In this document: piece after piece, positions 14,825 to 21,700 of the stretch
Layout: the number at the start of each line of letters is the position of its first letter
Numbering within the stretch: position 1 is the stretch's first letter
DNA from: a virus
Direction: 5' to 3' (one strand)
Length of the DNA: 39,464 bases
Virus record (IMG/VR): IMGVR_UViG_3300047175_000261
Location: 1-39,464 of that record
Program-made: the position numbers and the translations under genes
The notes under the pieces: generated by a model
Database searches by the model: none
What the model was told of the DNA's origin: nothing
What the model saw: the letters and a program-made list of their open reading frames with translations, nothing else

Positions 14825-16116
14825 TACATAAACCCATATCCTCGAGGGTGATCTCTTCGCATGATCTGCTCTTTTTGTTTGTCATAATATTCCTGCTGAT
14901 TAAAGTTGCTCGGCTTGTGCGTAGCGATTGCGTAACGAACGGCATCGCAAATGTGATCGTTTTGCTTCAAGGGGGCATCAATCCCCATCTTCGCTTTCTT
15001 GGAATCCCATACGTATCCTTGAAACTCTTTGATCGTTTCTTTGCACTCTCGGCATACAAACAAGTTCCCTTGTTGCAATTCGCTACTCACTCGATTGATT
15101 CCGTACAAAACATCGTTGTTTGCATCAATGGGATGCATCTTACGACGCCTCAGCTCTTCCTTAAACGATGCGGCCGAAGGGTCAATGTAAATGTGCTTTA
15201 CACCGTAAGGTTCCAAAAAGCGTTGCACGTCATCGGCATACTCCGCATTGGTCTTTTGTCGACCTTTGTCTCGGGAATTCCAATAGTATTCTTTCTCAAT
15301 CCACAATTTTTTCCCCGACTGATCGTAACGACCCGTAGACACTCCAATCAGCACGCATGCGAATGCATTGACCGTACCTACGTCGATTCCCGCAATCCAA
15401 TACTCCGCGGCGCGAGGAGCGCGGTCCACAACGTGCACATCGGTGTCAAAAAAATCAAAGATCGCTCCTTCAGCCAAGCACCATAGACCCAAGTAGTTTC
15501 GTTTGTACGAAAGACCGCTGTGCGACAAACGAATCCTCTCTTTATATTCGTAATCGACAAACGGATTGTCATCGAGGGTAAAATGAAGGCTGTAATAGTT
15601 CTTATCCCCTTCTTCTCCTCGATCGATCCACTTCTTAATCTTGTGTTCCGGATGGTGAGGGTTCATCGCGGCAAAACCCATGCTCCACGGTTGCGACAAG
15701 CGGTTGTCGATCATATCGATCATGGAATCGGGATAAAGGGTCATCTCGTCGCAATAGACCAAAGACATGGTTTGCCCTTGAATCTTTCCTACGGCCCCTT
15801 CGTTATCCGCTCCGGTGGTATTGATCACTTTGTCTTTAAAAAGAAGCGAATTATCGCCGGCTCTCCAAGTACAGAAAGGTCGGAACACTTCCATGATTTG
15901 GTCTTCAAAGATCAGCTTGATTGCGTTGTTATAGATGGTACGACTTGTATACCCGATCATCCAGATTTTAGAATCTTGGCATTGATGAACGGCTTGCATG
16001 AAGCGCCACAAAGTGCAGATCGTTTTACCGGATCGAACGGAGCCGTGAGCCAAATTCCATTTCGCCGTTGATCGAAGGATAAAATCAATTTGCTTGGGAC
16101 TGAAAGGTTCCGTCAT
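14824..16116 (-). CDS. terL: Terminase large subunit
   Basis: 430 residues. It powers DNA packaging into the procapsid and cuts the concatemer. The ATPase domain has Walker A GSVRSGKT (25-32), Walker B SLVYCDE (118-124) and the coupling motif AAMNP (149-153). The RNase H-like nuclease has acidic residues at IDVGT (Asp245), IYIDP (Asp312) and NDHICDA (Asp387/Asp391). The length is usual for PBSX/P22-like enzymes. It overlaps the holin-like gene upstream as ATGA and the next gene downstream as TAATG, and lies in the same leftward operon as terS and portal. The set of motifs is complete. Confidence 0.96.
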   Translation of the reverse strand: MTEPFSPKQIDFILRSTAKWNLAHGSVRSGKTICTLWRFMQAVHQCQDSKIWMIGYTSRTIYNNAIKLIFEDQIMEVFRPFCTWRAGDNSLLFKDKVINTTGADNEGAVGKIQGQTMSLVYCDEMTLYPDSMIDMIDNRLSQPWSMGFAAMNPHHPEHKIKKWIDRGEEGDKNYYSLHFTLDDNPFVDYEYKERIRLSHSGLSYKRNYLGLWCLAEGAIFDFFDTDVHVVDRAPRAAEYWIAGIDVGTVNAFACVLIGVSTGRYDQSGKKLWIEKEYYWNSRDKGRQKTNAEYADDVQRFLEPYGVKHIYIDPSAASFKEELRRRKMHPIDANNDVLYGINRVSSELQQGNLFVCRECKETIKEFQGYVWDSKKAKMGIDAPLKQNDHICDAVRYAIATHKPSNFNQQEYYDKQKEQIMRRDHPRGYGFM

Positions 16117-16289
16117 TCATTGATCCATACTAATAGGATAAAACCGGTAAACTGAAATAGACAAACCGCTTTCAAAAGAAAGGAAAATGCTTTCAATTCT
16201 TCGGGCAGTTCCATAACAAGGAATCTCCACAAAATGGCTCCCCATAACGAACTCAAAATTGAAAACACCACTTTTTGATTTTTACTCAT
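16113..16289 (-). CDS. Small two-helix membrane protein, holin candidate
   Basis: 58 residues with two hydrophobic stretches: about residues 7-26 (VVFSILSSLWGAILWRFLVM) and 36-56 (ending FTGFILLVWI), joined by a short charged loop (PEELK). Size, two membrane segments and location in the late operon suit a class II-like holin, which would permeabilise the host membrane at lysis. Its start overlaps the stop of the upstream gene and its stop overlaps terL as ATGA, so translation is coupled. No endolysin is adjacent, which weakens the call; another small membrane role is possible. Confidence 0.65.
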   Translation of the reverse strand: MSKNQKVVFSILSSLWGAILWRFLVMELPEELKAFSFLLKAVCLFQFTGFILLVWINE

Positions 16290-16434
16290 CATCTTTCTCT
16301 TCTATCACAAGAAAATATCGATCTTCAATTTTTTCAACCGATACCATTTGACGCTTGTCTTCCATTTCCAAAACGGCATTCAAAAACTCTTTTAAAATTG
16401 CACCGTTGATCGGTGTTTCGATGGTTTTTTTCAT
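16282..16434 (-). CDS. 50-residue acidic protein
   Basis: Start chosen at ATG 16434, with AAGGAG seven bases upstream; a longer frame upstream would run through the divergent promoter region and lacks a ribosome site. The product begins MKKTIETPINGAILKEFLNA and ends with an acidic EEKDDE tail. It is followed by the holin-like gene with an 8-base overlap. No family recognised. Confidence 0.55.
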   Translation of the reverse strand: MKKTIETPINGAILKEFLNAVLEMEDKRQMVSVEKIEDRYFLVIEEKDDE

Positions 16435-16471
16435 AGTTCTTTCTCCTTTTTGCCAACCATGATACATTAAT

Positions 16472-16966
16472 GTGAAAAAATTCAAAGTGAATATGAGAAA
16501 CCGTGCAAAATGTACTCTGTGTGGAGAGATCATCGAAAGCTTTGCTTTGATGGATACGATCACCTGTTCTTGCGGAGAGATCACCATTTCAGGGGGAGAC
16601 CAGAAGTATTTAACTTGGTCAAAAAACAACTATGCGAATTTTAGAAGAGTAGGAGAAAATGGAGAGATCATCCCTGTACGAATTGAGTCTAACGAAATTA
16701 CTGTGGATCACGGCTCAGAGAATATTGACCTGGCTTTGCGTGATCGAGACGGGAATGCTAATGGTAGCACTTCCGATCAAATTCATGATTCTTCCGACCC
16801 TTCGATGGATTTTCGCGTAAAAAACAAAGAACAGCTTCTCAAAGACCTTGATCATTTCATTTCTTACTTCAAAAACCTTTCGCAAAACGAAAAGCTGATG
16901 CCGATTACTCACTATGATTTTGAGTCTGCGCTATTGCTGTTTTCTTCGCTTTTTAAAGCTTGTTGA
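16472..16966 (+). CDS. Zinc-ribbon protein, DUF7695-like N-terminus
   Basis: 164 residues if it starts at GTG 16472; ATG 16493 would give a shorter product beginning MRNRAKCTLCGEIIES. No good Shine-Dalgarno decides between them. The N-terminus has CxxC (Cys14, Cys17) and CxC (Cys32, Cys34) within NRAKCTLCGEIIES and TITCSCGEI, very like a widespread small phage zinc-ribbon domain (DUF7695 from memory). The C-terminal half is helical and acidic with no motif. The gene runs rightward inside the leftward packaging operon and converges on terS, overlapping its 3' end by 55 bases, so both frames are used in 16912-16966. Confidence 0.65.
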   Translation: MKKFKVNMRNRAKCTLCGEIIESFALMDTITCSCGEITISGGDQKYLTWSKNNYANFRRVGENGEIIPVRIESNEITVDHGSENIDLALRDRDGNANGSTSDQIHDSSDPSMDFRVKNKEQLLKDLDHFISYFKNLSQNEKLMPITHYDFESALLLFSSLFKAC

Positions 16967-17355
16967 GCTTTATCCAACTGATTCATCAAGGTGTTAAAAT
17001 TCTTGGTCGTTTCAGGGGAAATGGAGAGTTCGGTGGGATTTTCTTTTTGTTTTAATCTGTTTTTACCTAACCAAACTAACTGGACATTATCTCCGCTGGT
17101 TAATTCACCAATTGCTTTTAAATATTGAATATGTCTTAAACAAGCATTACCTTTTTCTTGTTTTTCAGATGCGTAAACGGTAAAAGTTACACCGTATTCT
17201 TCTTGGATTCTTCGATAAAGAGTATCGGCGTGAATATTGAAGTAAGGAGCAACTTCAGTTCCGGTACATCCTGCTTCCAATAGTTTATCAACCAAATCCC
17301 AATCGATTGGTTTTGGTTCTCTTCCCATGGGTTTGGGTTCTTTTTCTTTTGTCAT
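16912..17355 (-). CDS. terS: Terminase small subunit
   Basis: 147 residues. It recognises the packaging site and loads the large subunit. After a Lys/Pro/Glu-rich start comes a helix-turn-helix at about 18-55 (DKLLEAGCTGTEVAPYFNIH and then TLYRRIQEEYG), followed by a segment ending VQLVWLGKNRLKQKE that I recall from environmental phage small terminases. A hydrophilic Gln/Ser/Glu tail ends the protein. It is the first gene of the long leftward late operon, with a good promoter candidate 24 bases upstream, and terL follows after three small genes. The 3' end overlaps a convergent gene by 55 bases. Confidence 0.78.
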   Translation of the reverse strand: MTKEKEPKPMGREPKPIDWDLVDKLLEAGCTGTEVAPYFNIHADTLYRRIQEEYGVTFTVYASEKQEKGNACLRHIQYLKAIGELTSGDNVQLVWLGKNRLKQKENPTELSISPETTKNFNTLMNQLDKAQQALKSEENSNSADSKS

Positions 17356-17378
17356 AACTTCCTTTTATAAAAGTTTAA

Positions 17379-17406
17379 ATTATCTTTTACATTAGTTTTT
17401 TTGCAA
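17379..17406 (-). promoter_or_regulatory. Candidate late-operon promoter before terS
   Basis: TTGCAA and GATAAT are separated by 16 bases on the minus strand, in an AT-rich gap between divergent genes. The terS ribosome site (AAAGGAAG) follows about 20 bases later. GCAACCT (17403-17409) is matched by an inverted AGGTTGC at 17462-17468, a possible operator pair. Recognised by eye. Confidence 0.45.
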
Positions 17407-17513
17407 CCTATTTTTTTTCAAGACAACAAAAACATGAGAAAGTCCTAGATTAACAATCAACAGGTTGCTCTAAAAGATGGAGGGGAATATGTTTAAGAAA
17501 ACAGGAGGTGTTT

Positions 17514-17711
17514 ATGAGTATTGAGCCGTCGACCCCAAGACCCGGCGCAAGAAAGCGTGTGGAGCCGGTTGATCAAACAAAATGCTTTTGCCTTGGAGGC
17601 AAGAAAGAAAAGCCCGTAGAAGAAAAAACAGAAGCGGTTGTGAAAGGGATTTTACGAAGAGAAAACACGGAAATTGCAAGGACAAAAAATGAGTCGAAGA
17701 CAAAGAATTGA
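17514..17711 (+). CDS. Small basic protein of unknown function
   Basis: 65 residues; ATG 17514 is preceded by AGGAGG six bases upstream. It starts MSIEPSTPRPGARKRVEPVD and has one CFC pair and many Lys/Glu residues. A very short frame (17490-17525, 11 codons) with its own GGAGG ends just inside this gene and may be a leader peptide. The gene overlaps the next one by 23 bases. No family is recognised; the composition suggests a disordered protein. Confidence 0.6.
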   Translation: MSIEPSTPRPGARKRVEPVDQTKCFCLGGKKEKPVEEKTEAVVKGILRRENTEIARTKNESKTKN

Positions 17712-17964
17712 AGACTTGGGTGTGCTGTCGGAAAAATTACATAATCTTTCCAAAGATGAACTTTTTGAGGTCATTGATAGCGTTTGTAGAAGATGTAAAG
17801 ATTTTACAGATGTTTTTCGAACTTTAAGCGAAGACCTAAAAGAAGAGCTTTTGGATGAAATTGCCTACGGAATTGAAAGAGTGAAAGAAAAAATTTTAGA
17901 ATGTTACTTCGTTGCTTTGGGAGAAGAAGACGACGACGACCGAGAATTAATTTGGAAAGGATAA
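17689..17964 (+). CDS. Small acidic helical protein
   Basis: 91 residues from ATG 17689, six bases after AAGGA. It is helical and charged (MSRRQRIEDLGVLSEKLHNL at the start; EELLDEIAYGIERVKEKILE in the middle), with Cys residues near position 33 and an acidic ending (EEDDDDREL). No motif is known to me. It is the last rightward gene before the bidirectional terminator at 17975-17994. Confidence 0.65.
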   Translation: MSRRQRIEDLGVLSEKLHNLSKDELFEVIDSVCRRCKDFTDVFRTLSEDLKEELLDEIAYGIERVKEKILECYFVALGEEDDDDRELIWKG

Positions 17965-17974
17965 AAAGAATAAA

Positions 17975-17994
17975 GGCGGGAAGAATATCCCGCC
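17975..17994. terminator. Bidirectional terminator between convergent genes
   Basis: GGCGGGA and TCCCGCC pair around AGAATA (7-bp stem). T-rich sequence follows on the minus side (CTTTATTC). It separates the rightward gene ending at 17964 from the leftward collagen-like gene ending at 18002. The rightward tail is weak in T. Confidence 0.7.
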
Positions 17995-18001
17995 CGACTT
18001 A

Positions 18002-18661
18002 TTAAAGTTTCTTCAGAAGAACTGCTGTGATGGAACCGTTTGCGATAGGGAATACGGACCCCGAAGGCAATGGGTTCATCGAAACACTTACAACCGAAGC
18101 GTTTTTAAGGGTCAAGATTTGACCTGCTTTCACTTCAACGATCGTTTGCCCGCTTGTATGAGCATTGTCGTCGTTCGGACTTTGAGTAAAGGCCGAATCT
18201 ACCGATCCCGGTAAAAGAGTTGCGTCCAAATACAGCGCAAAACTGAAAGAAGGAACGGGTGAAGGGACGGGGGGTGTCATATTTGCCTGGGCAATCCAGT
18301 TGAGCAAATAAATCCCGTGAGTCAGAAATTTAATTCCACCCGTGCTTGACGCAAAAGAAGTATCAAAATCTGAACTGACTTCAGCTTGCGAATTAAACGT
18401 GACCGTGTTGGTCGCAGAACTGTTAGGTCCTACAACTTGAGACTGGGTCGAATAAACGTTTAAGTACGAGCTCCAAGAATTTCCGGTTGCATCTTTACCG
18501 GGAATCCCTTGGATCCCTTGAGGTCCTTGAAGACCCGTCAGTCCGGTTGGACCTTGAGGTCCGGGAACGCCCTGAATCCCTTGAGGACCTTGCAGTCCGG
18601 GAACTCCTTGAGGGCCTTGATCACAGCAACAGTTGCTACCGTGCGTTGAATCTTTACACAT
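18002..18661 (-). CDS. Collagen-like protein with C-terminal C1q/BclA-like domain
   Basis: 219 residues from ATG 18661 (GGAG six bases upstream). A Cys triplet at 11-13 precedes 14 uninterrupted Gly-X-Y triplets (residues 16-57, mostly GPQ, GIQ, GVP), which should form a trimeric collagen helix; the Cys cluster could lock the trimer. A beta-rich C-terminal domain (about 70-219) with Asn/Ser/Thr-rich strands resembles the C1q/TNF-like trimer heads of BclA and phage fibres. In phages such proteins are usually virion fibres or appendages. It is not in the fibre cassette but at the end of a separate leftward block, so timing and role are uncertain. No membrane anchor is visible. Confidence 0.88.
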   Translation of the reverse strand: MCKDSTHGSNCCCDQGPQGVPGLQGPQGIQGVPGPQGPTGLTGLQGPQGIQGIPGKDATGNSWSSYLNVYSTQSQVVGPNSSATNTVTFNSQAEVSSDFDTSFASSTGGIKFLTHGIYLLNWIAQANMTPPVPSPVPSFSFALYLDATLLPGSVDSAFTQSPNDDNAHTSGQTIVEVKAGQILTLKNASVVSVSMNPLPSGSVFPIANGSITAVLLKKL

Positions 18662-18850
18662 ATAAACTCCGTGTGATGTTAAAAATCGCACGGCGGAGGC
18701 TGTAACGACGTGCACCATAAGCCGAACAGCCGGCTAGGTGAGTAATCGTCATTACCACATTCCCTTATTTTTCTTGTGATTGTATAATTATTTTTATTTA
18801 AAAAGAACCTATTAATTTAATATCTTTGCAAAGATCGAATCGTTAAAGCA

Positions 18851-19003
18851 TTACCTGCTTTTTTTCTTGGGAATCTTCGCTCCGGATTCTCGAGCTTCAT
18901 TCAAAGCTGCTGCAACGGCTTGTTTTTTGGGGTGTCCCGACTTTTCCATTTCTGAAATATTTTTCCCGATCGTCTTACGACTTGTCCCTTTTTTGAGCGG
19001 CAT
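18851..19003 (-). CDS. DUF6496-like 50-residue protein
   Basis: 50 residues, very basic. The sequence [19 protein letters not shown] and the following [17 protein letters not shown] segment match the small phage and bacterial family I know as DUF6496 (GTSKKTIGKNI, then [13 protein letters not shown] and a KIPKK ending). Its biochemical function is not known. It lies in a leftward run of tiny genes between RusA and the collagen-like gene. The 189 bases between it and the collagen-like gene start hold no gene that I can support. Confidence 0.8.
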   Translation of the reverse strand: MPLKKGTSRKTIGKNISEMEKSGHPKKQAVAAALNEARESGAKIPKKKSR

Positions 19004-19038
19004 GAATTTTTTCCTGCATTTGTTTTTCGTGATTGTAA

Positions 19039-19266
19039 TTAGTTATTACCCGTACCGGAATTTGTTGAGGTTTTTAAAGAGGTAAGGTAAGTGATGGCGG
19101 TATCCAATAAAGCGTCCTTGATATTGCCGTCTTTTATGTAATCCGCTCCTACGGTTTTTTCCAAGTCTGAAATGGCGGTTACGAAAGAGGAGGCGTGAGC
19201 GATGCTTATGAAGTGCGATAAAAAGCTTCTTACGGTCGTTGTTGATGCAGTCGCGGGTGTAGTCAT
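19039..19266 (-). CDS. Small protein of unknown function
   Basis: 75 residues; start ATG 19266, eight bases after AAGGA. The N-terminus is Thr/Ala/Ser-rich ([19 protein letters not shown]), followed by an amphipathic helix and a Gly/Asn tail. No signal peptide cleavage site or clear membrane segment is seen. The composition resembles small phage structural or membrane-associated proteins. Next leftward gene is DUF6496-like. No family recognised. Confidence 0.6.
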   Translation of the reverse strand: MTTPATASTTTVRSFLSHFISIAHASSFVTAISDLEKTVGADYIKDGNIKDALLDTAITYLTSLKTSTNSGTGNN

Positions 19267-19296
19267 GGTTTTTTCCTTTTTGTTGAAAAACACGAA

Positions 19297-19545
19297 TTAT
19301 TTGCGTCCTTTGGGAGGAGGAGGAATTTTGGCTCCCTGTCTTTTTGCTTTGTTGATAATCGGGTCTCTGACCTTTTCATCATATTTGGCAAGCCCTTGAT
19401 TGTTCATCTCGGCTTTTTTCAATACCTTTTCCGCTTTCCGAATTGGTTTTGTGACTTCTTTTCTCATGAACTTGTCGATGGGATCCTCCTTGATTGCAAA
19501 AGAAGCTCCTATCACAGCGATAAGAGCCTCATACGAGACAATCAT
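19297..19545 (-). CDS. Small protein with hydrophobic start and basic helix
   Basis: 82 residues. It begins with a short hydrophobic segment (MIVSYEALIAVIGASFAI), then a long basic helix and a PPPPKGRK tail. The first 18 residues could anchor it to the membrane. Its ATG overlaps the stop of the Lys/His-rich gene upstream as ATGA. No family recognised. Confidence 0.6.
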   Translation of the reverse strand: MIVSYEALIAVIGASFAIKEDPIDKFMRKEVTKPIRKAEKVLKKAEMNNQGLAKYDEKVRDPIINKAKRQGAKIPPPPKGRK

Positions 19546-19670
19546 TTTTTCTTTTTATGAGCTTCTTTTTTGTGATGAAGAGACATTTTGCCCATTTTGG
19601 CTTCAGGCTCCTTCACGGCTTCTTTTGAATGCTCTTTTTTATGATGTTCTTTCTTGTGTTTTTTTTCCAT
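19542..19670 (-). CDS. 42-residue Lys/His-rich protein
   Basis: ATG 19670 to TGA, ending as an ATGA overlap with the next gene. Almost half of the residues are Lys or His (MEKKHKKEHHKKEHSKEA). It may bind nucleic acid or metal, but the sequence is low in complexity. The overlap and ribosome site (GAGGGG upstream of the start) support it as a gene. Confidence 0.5.
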   Translation of the reverse strand: MEKKHKKEHHKKEHSKEAVKEPEAKMGKMSLHHKKEAHKKKK

Positions 19671-19722
19671 CTTCCCCTCAATGTTGAAGTTGAATTAACA
19701 ATGAGGCTTTACGATTTTTGAC

Positions 19723-20142
19723 TCAACAAATTTCTATTATTTTTATGACAACGGAGTTTTTATTGGAGTATATCTTTTCCGAGCAGGATTTCGTGACCTG
19801 TTTGTCATCCCTAATGACAATTCCTTTTAAACAATCTTCAAAAAATTTTTGGATGTTTGTGCAATCGGGAGTTTTAGTGTGAAACAATTTGCCGTCTAAA
19901 AGTTGCTGCTGTTTCTTTTTGGAATAGGACGGAGGGATTTTAAAGAAAAATTTATAATCTATCTCCAAAGGGCCGGTCAGCATCGGAGTGCGATATTGGG
20001 AAAGCAATTCCGCCTGAATCAATTTTCTCTCTTGATAAAGAGGGTTGTACGCTTTTGCTCCATACCCCTTATGAGACTTCCATGAGTAGATTTTTGGAGG
20101 GTAGAGAACAAGTGTAACTAAATGTACCCAAGATCTTGTAAT
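19723..20142 (-). CDS. rusA: RusA-type Holliday junction resolvase
   Basis: The C-terminal half carries the RusA active-site pattern: PDCTNIQKFFEDCLKG followed by IRDDKQVTKS, with Asp at the PD pair, the later FED and the DD pair as metal ligands. The enzyme resolves four-way DNA junctions made during recombination or replication, fitting the ERF/YqaJ genes nearby. The start is unclear. The only ATG in frame (20217) lies deep inside the HTH gene and gives a non-family N-terminus. ATT 20142-20140, six bases after GGGAGA, would give 139 residues and place VTLVLYPP near the front, as in the family. I give that start tentatively. Confidence 0.8.
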   Translation of the reverse strand: MTRSWVHLVTLVLYPPKIYSWKSHKGYGAKAYNPLYQERKLIQAELLSQYRTPMLTGPLEIDYKFFFKIPPSYSKKKQQQLLDGKLFHTKTPDCTNIQKFFEDCLKGIVIRDDKQVTKSCSEKIYSNKNSVVIKIIEIC

Positions 20143-20306
20143 GTGACTTCTCCCTTTGTTTTTCGATAGATCCGAATGGCATGCTTGGACATCGGCTTCA
20201 CCTGCTTCACGATCCAATTATGAACCGTCGCTTCGGACACCTTGAACAGCTTCGCCAAATCCTTATTCGTAAAAGATTTTTTATCTCGATATTCTTGTAG
20301 ATTCAT
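20118..20306 (-). CDS. Small HTH transcription regulator
   Basis: 62 residues with a helix-turn-helix at about 13-37 (FTNKDLAKLFKVSEATVHNW). It is the size of Cro-type or excisionase-like regulators. It is the first leftward gene at the divergent control region opposite the early rightward operon, the classic place for a switch repressor. Its 3' end overlaps the RusA frame. The repeated sequence at 20332-20398 could be its operator. No second domain is present, so it would bind as a dimer without proteolytic switching. Confidence 0.8.
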   Translation of the reverse strand: MNLQEYRDKKSFTNKDLAKLFKVSEATVHNWIVKQVKPMSKHAIRIYRKTKGEVTLQDLGYI

Positions 20307-20331
20307 AACACCTCTTGAGCCATCATAGCAT

Positions 20332-20398
20332 AAAATGAAAATGAAGTCACATATTTCTTGAATTGAATCGATTTTTCGAGGAAAAATGAAAATGAGGT
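20332..20398. promoter_or_regulatory. Direct repeats between divergent early genes, possible operators
   Basis: AAAATGAAAATGAAGT at 20332-20347 and AAAATGAAAATGAGGT at 20383-20398 differ by one base and are 51 bp apart, close to five helical turns. They lie between the HTH gene and the first rightward early gene, so they may be regulator binding sites. No clear promoter hexamers are placed around them. Confidence 0.45.
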
Positions 20399-20455
20399 TG
20401 AATTTTTGTGGTATTTAAATTAAGCTTTCAACCAAGCTTTTGTAAGGTTAAAAAA

Positions 20456-20809
20456 ATGGAACAAAAATTTTACGATCACGACGGAAAAGAAATTTCCGTT
20501 GAAGAATGGAAAAAAATATTTGAATCAAATGTAAAAATTGCAATCACTCAAGAAGATTTTTTTTTAATATGCACGCTTTACATGGGTCTCGATATGAGTA
20601 GGTCTAAAAATTGTAATATCATTTCAGATAAAGAAGATAAAATTCATATCTTTGAAACGTCAATTATTCCAATTGTTGATCAAGATGAAAATTGTAAATT
20701 GAATTCTTACAAAAGAAGATACGCTACGAAAGAAAAAGCATTGAAAGGTCACGAAGAGGCGGTTCAAATGGTAAAATATTTTTTAAAACAAGAGAAAAAA
20801 AATGTGTGA
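20456..20809 (+). CDS. First early gene, unknown function
   Basis: 117 residues from ATG 20456, preceded by AAGG eight bases upstream; a longer frame from 20408 lacks a ribosome site. It begins MEQKFYDHDGKEISVEEWKK, is acidic and mixed in structure, and has a helical Lys-rich C-terminus (EEAVQMVKYFLKQEKK). It overlaps the next gene by 8 bases. No family recognised. Position suggests an early host-takeover or replication-accessory role. Confidence 0.7.
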   Translation: MEQKFYDHDGKEISVEEWKKIFESNVKIAITQEDFFLICTLYMGLDMSRSKNCNIISDKEDKIHIFETSIIPIVDQDENCKLNSYKRRYATKEKALKGHEEAVQMVKYFLKQEKKNV

Positions 20810-21071
20810 AATTTTTACCGATAAAGAAAAAGAATTATTTGCTAATACACAAAGTGAACTTGAAAAAATAAAATCAAAAGTATTTGAAATGGGACTGCAC
20901 CCGGCTTATTTGATTTCTTTAATGCTTATAGAATGCGTTGAAATGGCTTATAAAAATTATCCCACAAAACCCGAACAAATGCCGTTTGGAATCCCTAATT
21001 ACAAAATGTTTCTTGAATATACTTTAAAAGAAACAATTAAATCTTTTGAAGAAAAAAATAGAGTTAAATAA
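20802..21071 (+). CDS. Early helical protein of unknown function
   Basis: 89 residues (MCEIFTDKEKELFANTQSEL at the start), mostly helical with a hydrophobic centre (AYLISLMLIECVEMAYKN). It overlaps the previous gene by 8 bases and precedes the ERF gene by 26 bases. No family recognised. The hydrophobic stretch is broken by Glu residues and is more likely a buried helix than a membrane segment. Confidence 0.65.
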   Translation: MCEIFTDKEKELFANTQSELEKIKSKVFEMGLHPAYLISLMLIECVEMAYKNYPTKPEQMPFGIPNYKMFLEYTLKETIKSFEEKNRVK

Positions 21072-21097
21072 ATTATTTTTAAAACAGGAGGAGCAAA

Positions 21098-21700
21098 ATG
21101 GAATTTAGGACATCAAGTGATTCAATAGGGCAAATTTCAAGCGCACTAGCCAAAGCGCAGTTGCATATCGGCAATGCTTCAAAAGACGCAAAAAACCCCT
21201 TTTTCAAAAGCAAATACGCCGATCTGGCTTCGGTTCGAGAAGCATGTCGAAAACCTTTATCCGAAAACGGTCTTGCTTTGACCGGAAGTGTGATTTGTGA
21301 AAACGGATTGTGGATGTACGTAGGAAAACTTAGCCATGCCGAAAGCGGAGAGTGGTTTCAAACGTACGTCCCCCTCCTGATGGCCAAGAACGACATGCAA
21401 TCATTTGGAAGCGCACAGACATACGCGGAACGATATGCAATTAAATCTCTTTGCGCGATTGCCACCGAAGACGATGACGGAAATGAAGCATCCGCAAAAA
21501 CAAGCGCAACACCCGTAACGCAAGTTCTCAAAAAAATTACCGGAGAACAGTTGGACACTCTCGTTTTCACTTTGAACATTACCGATGAGGAAAAGGCCAA
21601 CATGACCTCGCATTACAAAGTTGCGAATCTTGAGGACTTGTCTTTTGATCAAGCGGTCAATGCCATTGCGATCTTGGAAAAGAAAAGGGCTCCAAAATGA
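21098..21700 (+). CDS. erf: ERF-family single-strand annealing protein
   Basis: 200 residues; ATG 21098 sits behind a strong AGGAGG. The N-terminal domain has the ERF pattern: a helix, then NPFFKSKYADL (33-43), SVREACRKPLSENGLALTG, and the SFGSAQTYAERYAIKSLCAI segment near residues 107-126. ERF proteins bind and anneal complementary single strands during phage recombination, often to circularise or repair phage DNA. The gene overlaps the YqaJ exonuclease gene by four bases (ATGA), so the pair forms an exonuclease/annealase system like lambda Exo/Bet. The C-terminal region (from about 145) is a variable linker plus small helical domain. Confidence 0.92.
   Translation: MEFRTSSDSIGQISSALAKAQLHIGNASKDAKNPFFKSKYADLASVREACRKPLSENGLALTGSVICENGLWMYVGKLSHAESGEWFQTYVPLLMAKNDMQSFGSAQTYAERYAIKSLCAIATEDDDGNEASAKTSATPVTQVLKKITGEQLDTLVFTLNITDEEKANMTSHYKVANLEDLSFDQAVNAIAILEKKRAPK

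Noticed and set aside
15520-16071. 183-codon open frame opposite terL
   Set aside because: Lies wholly within the motif-complete terminase gene and has no ribosome site.
16435-16629. Extension of the 50-residue gene to a 115-codon frame
   Set aside because: The extra part lies on top of the opposite-strand zinc-ribbon gene and a strong AAGGAG marks ATG 16434.
20143-20217. Extension of RusA to ATG 20217
   Set aside because: The added 25 residues come from another frame of the HTH gene and do not resemble RusA starts.
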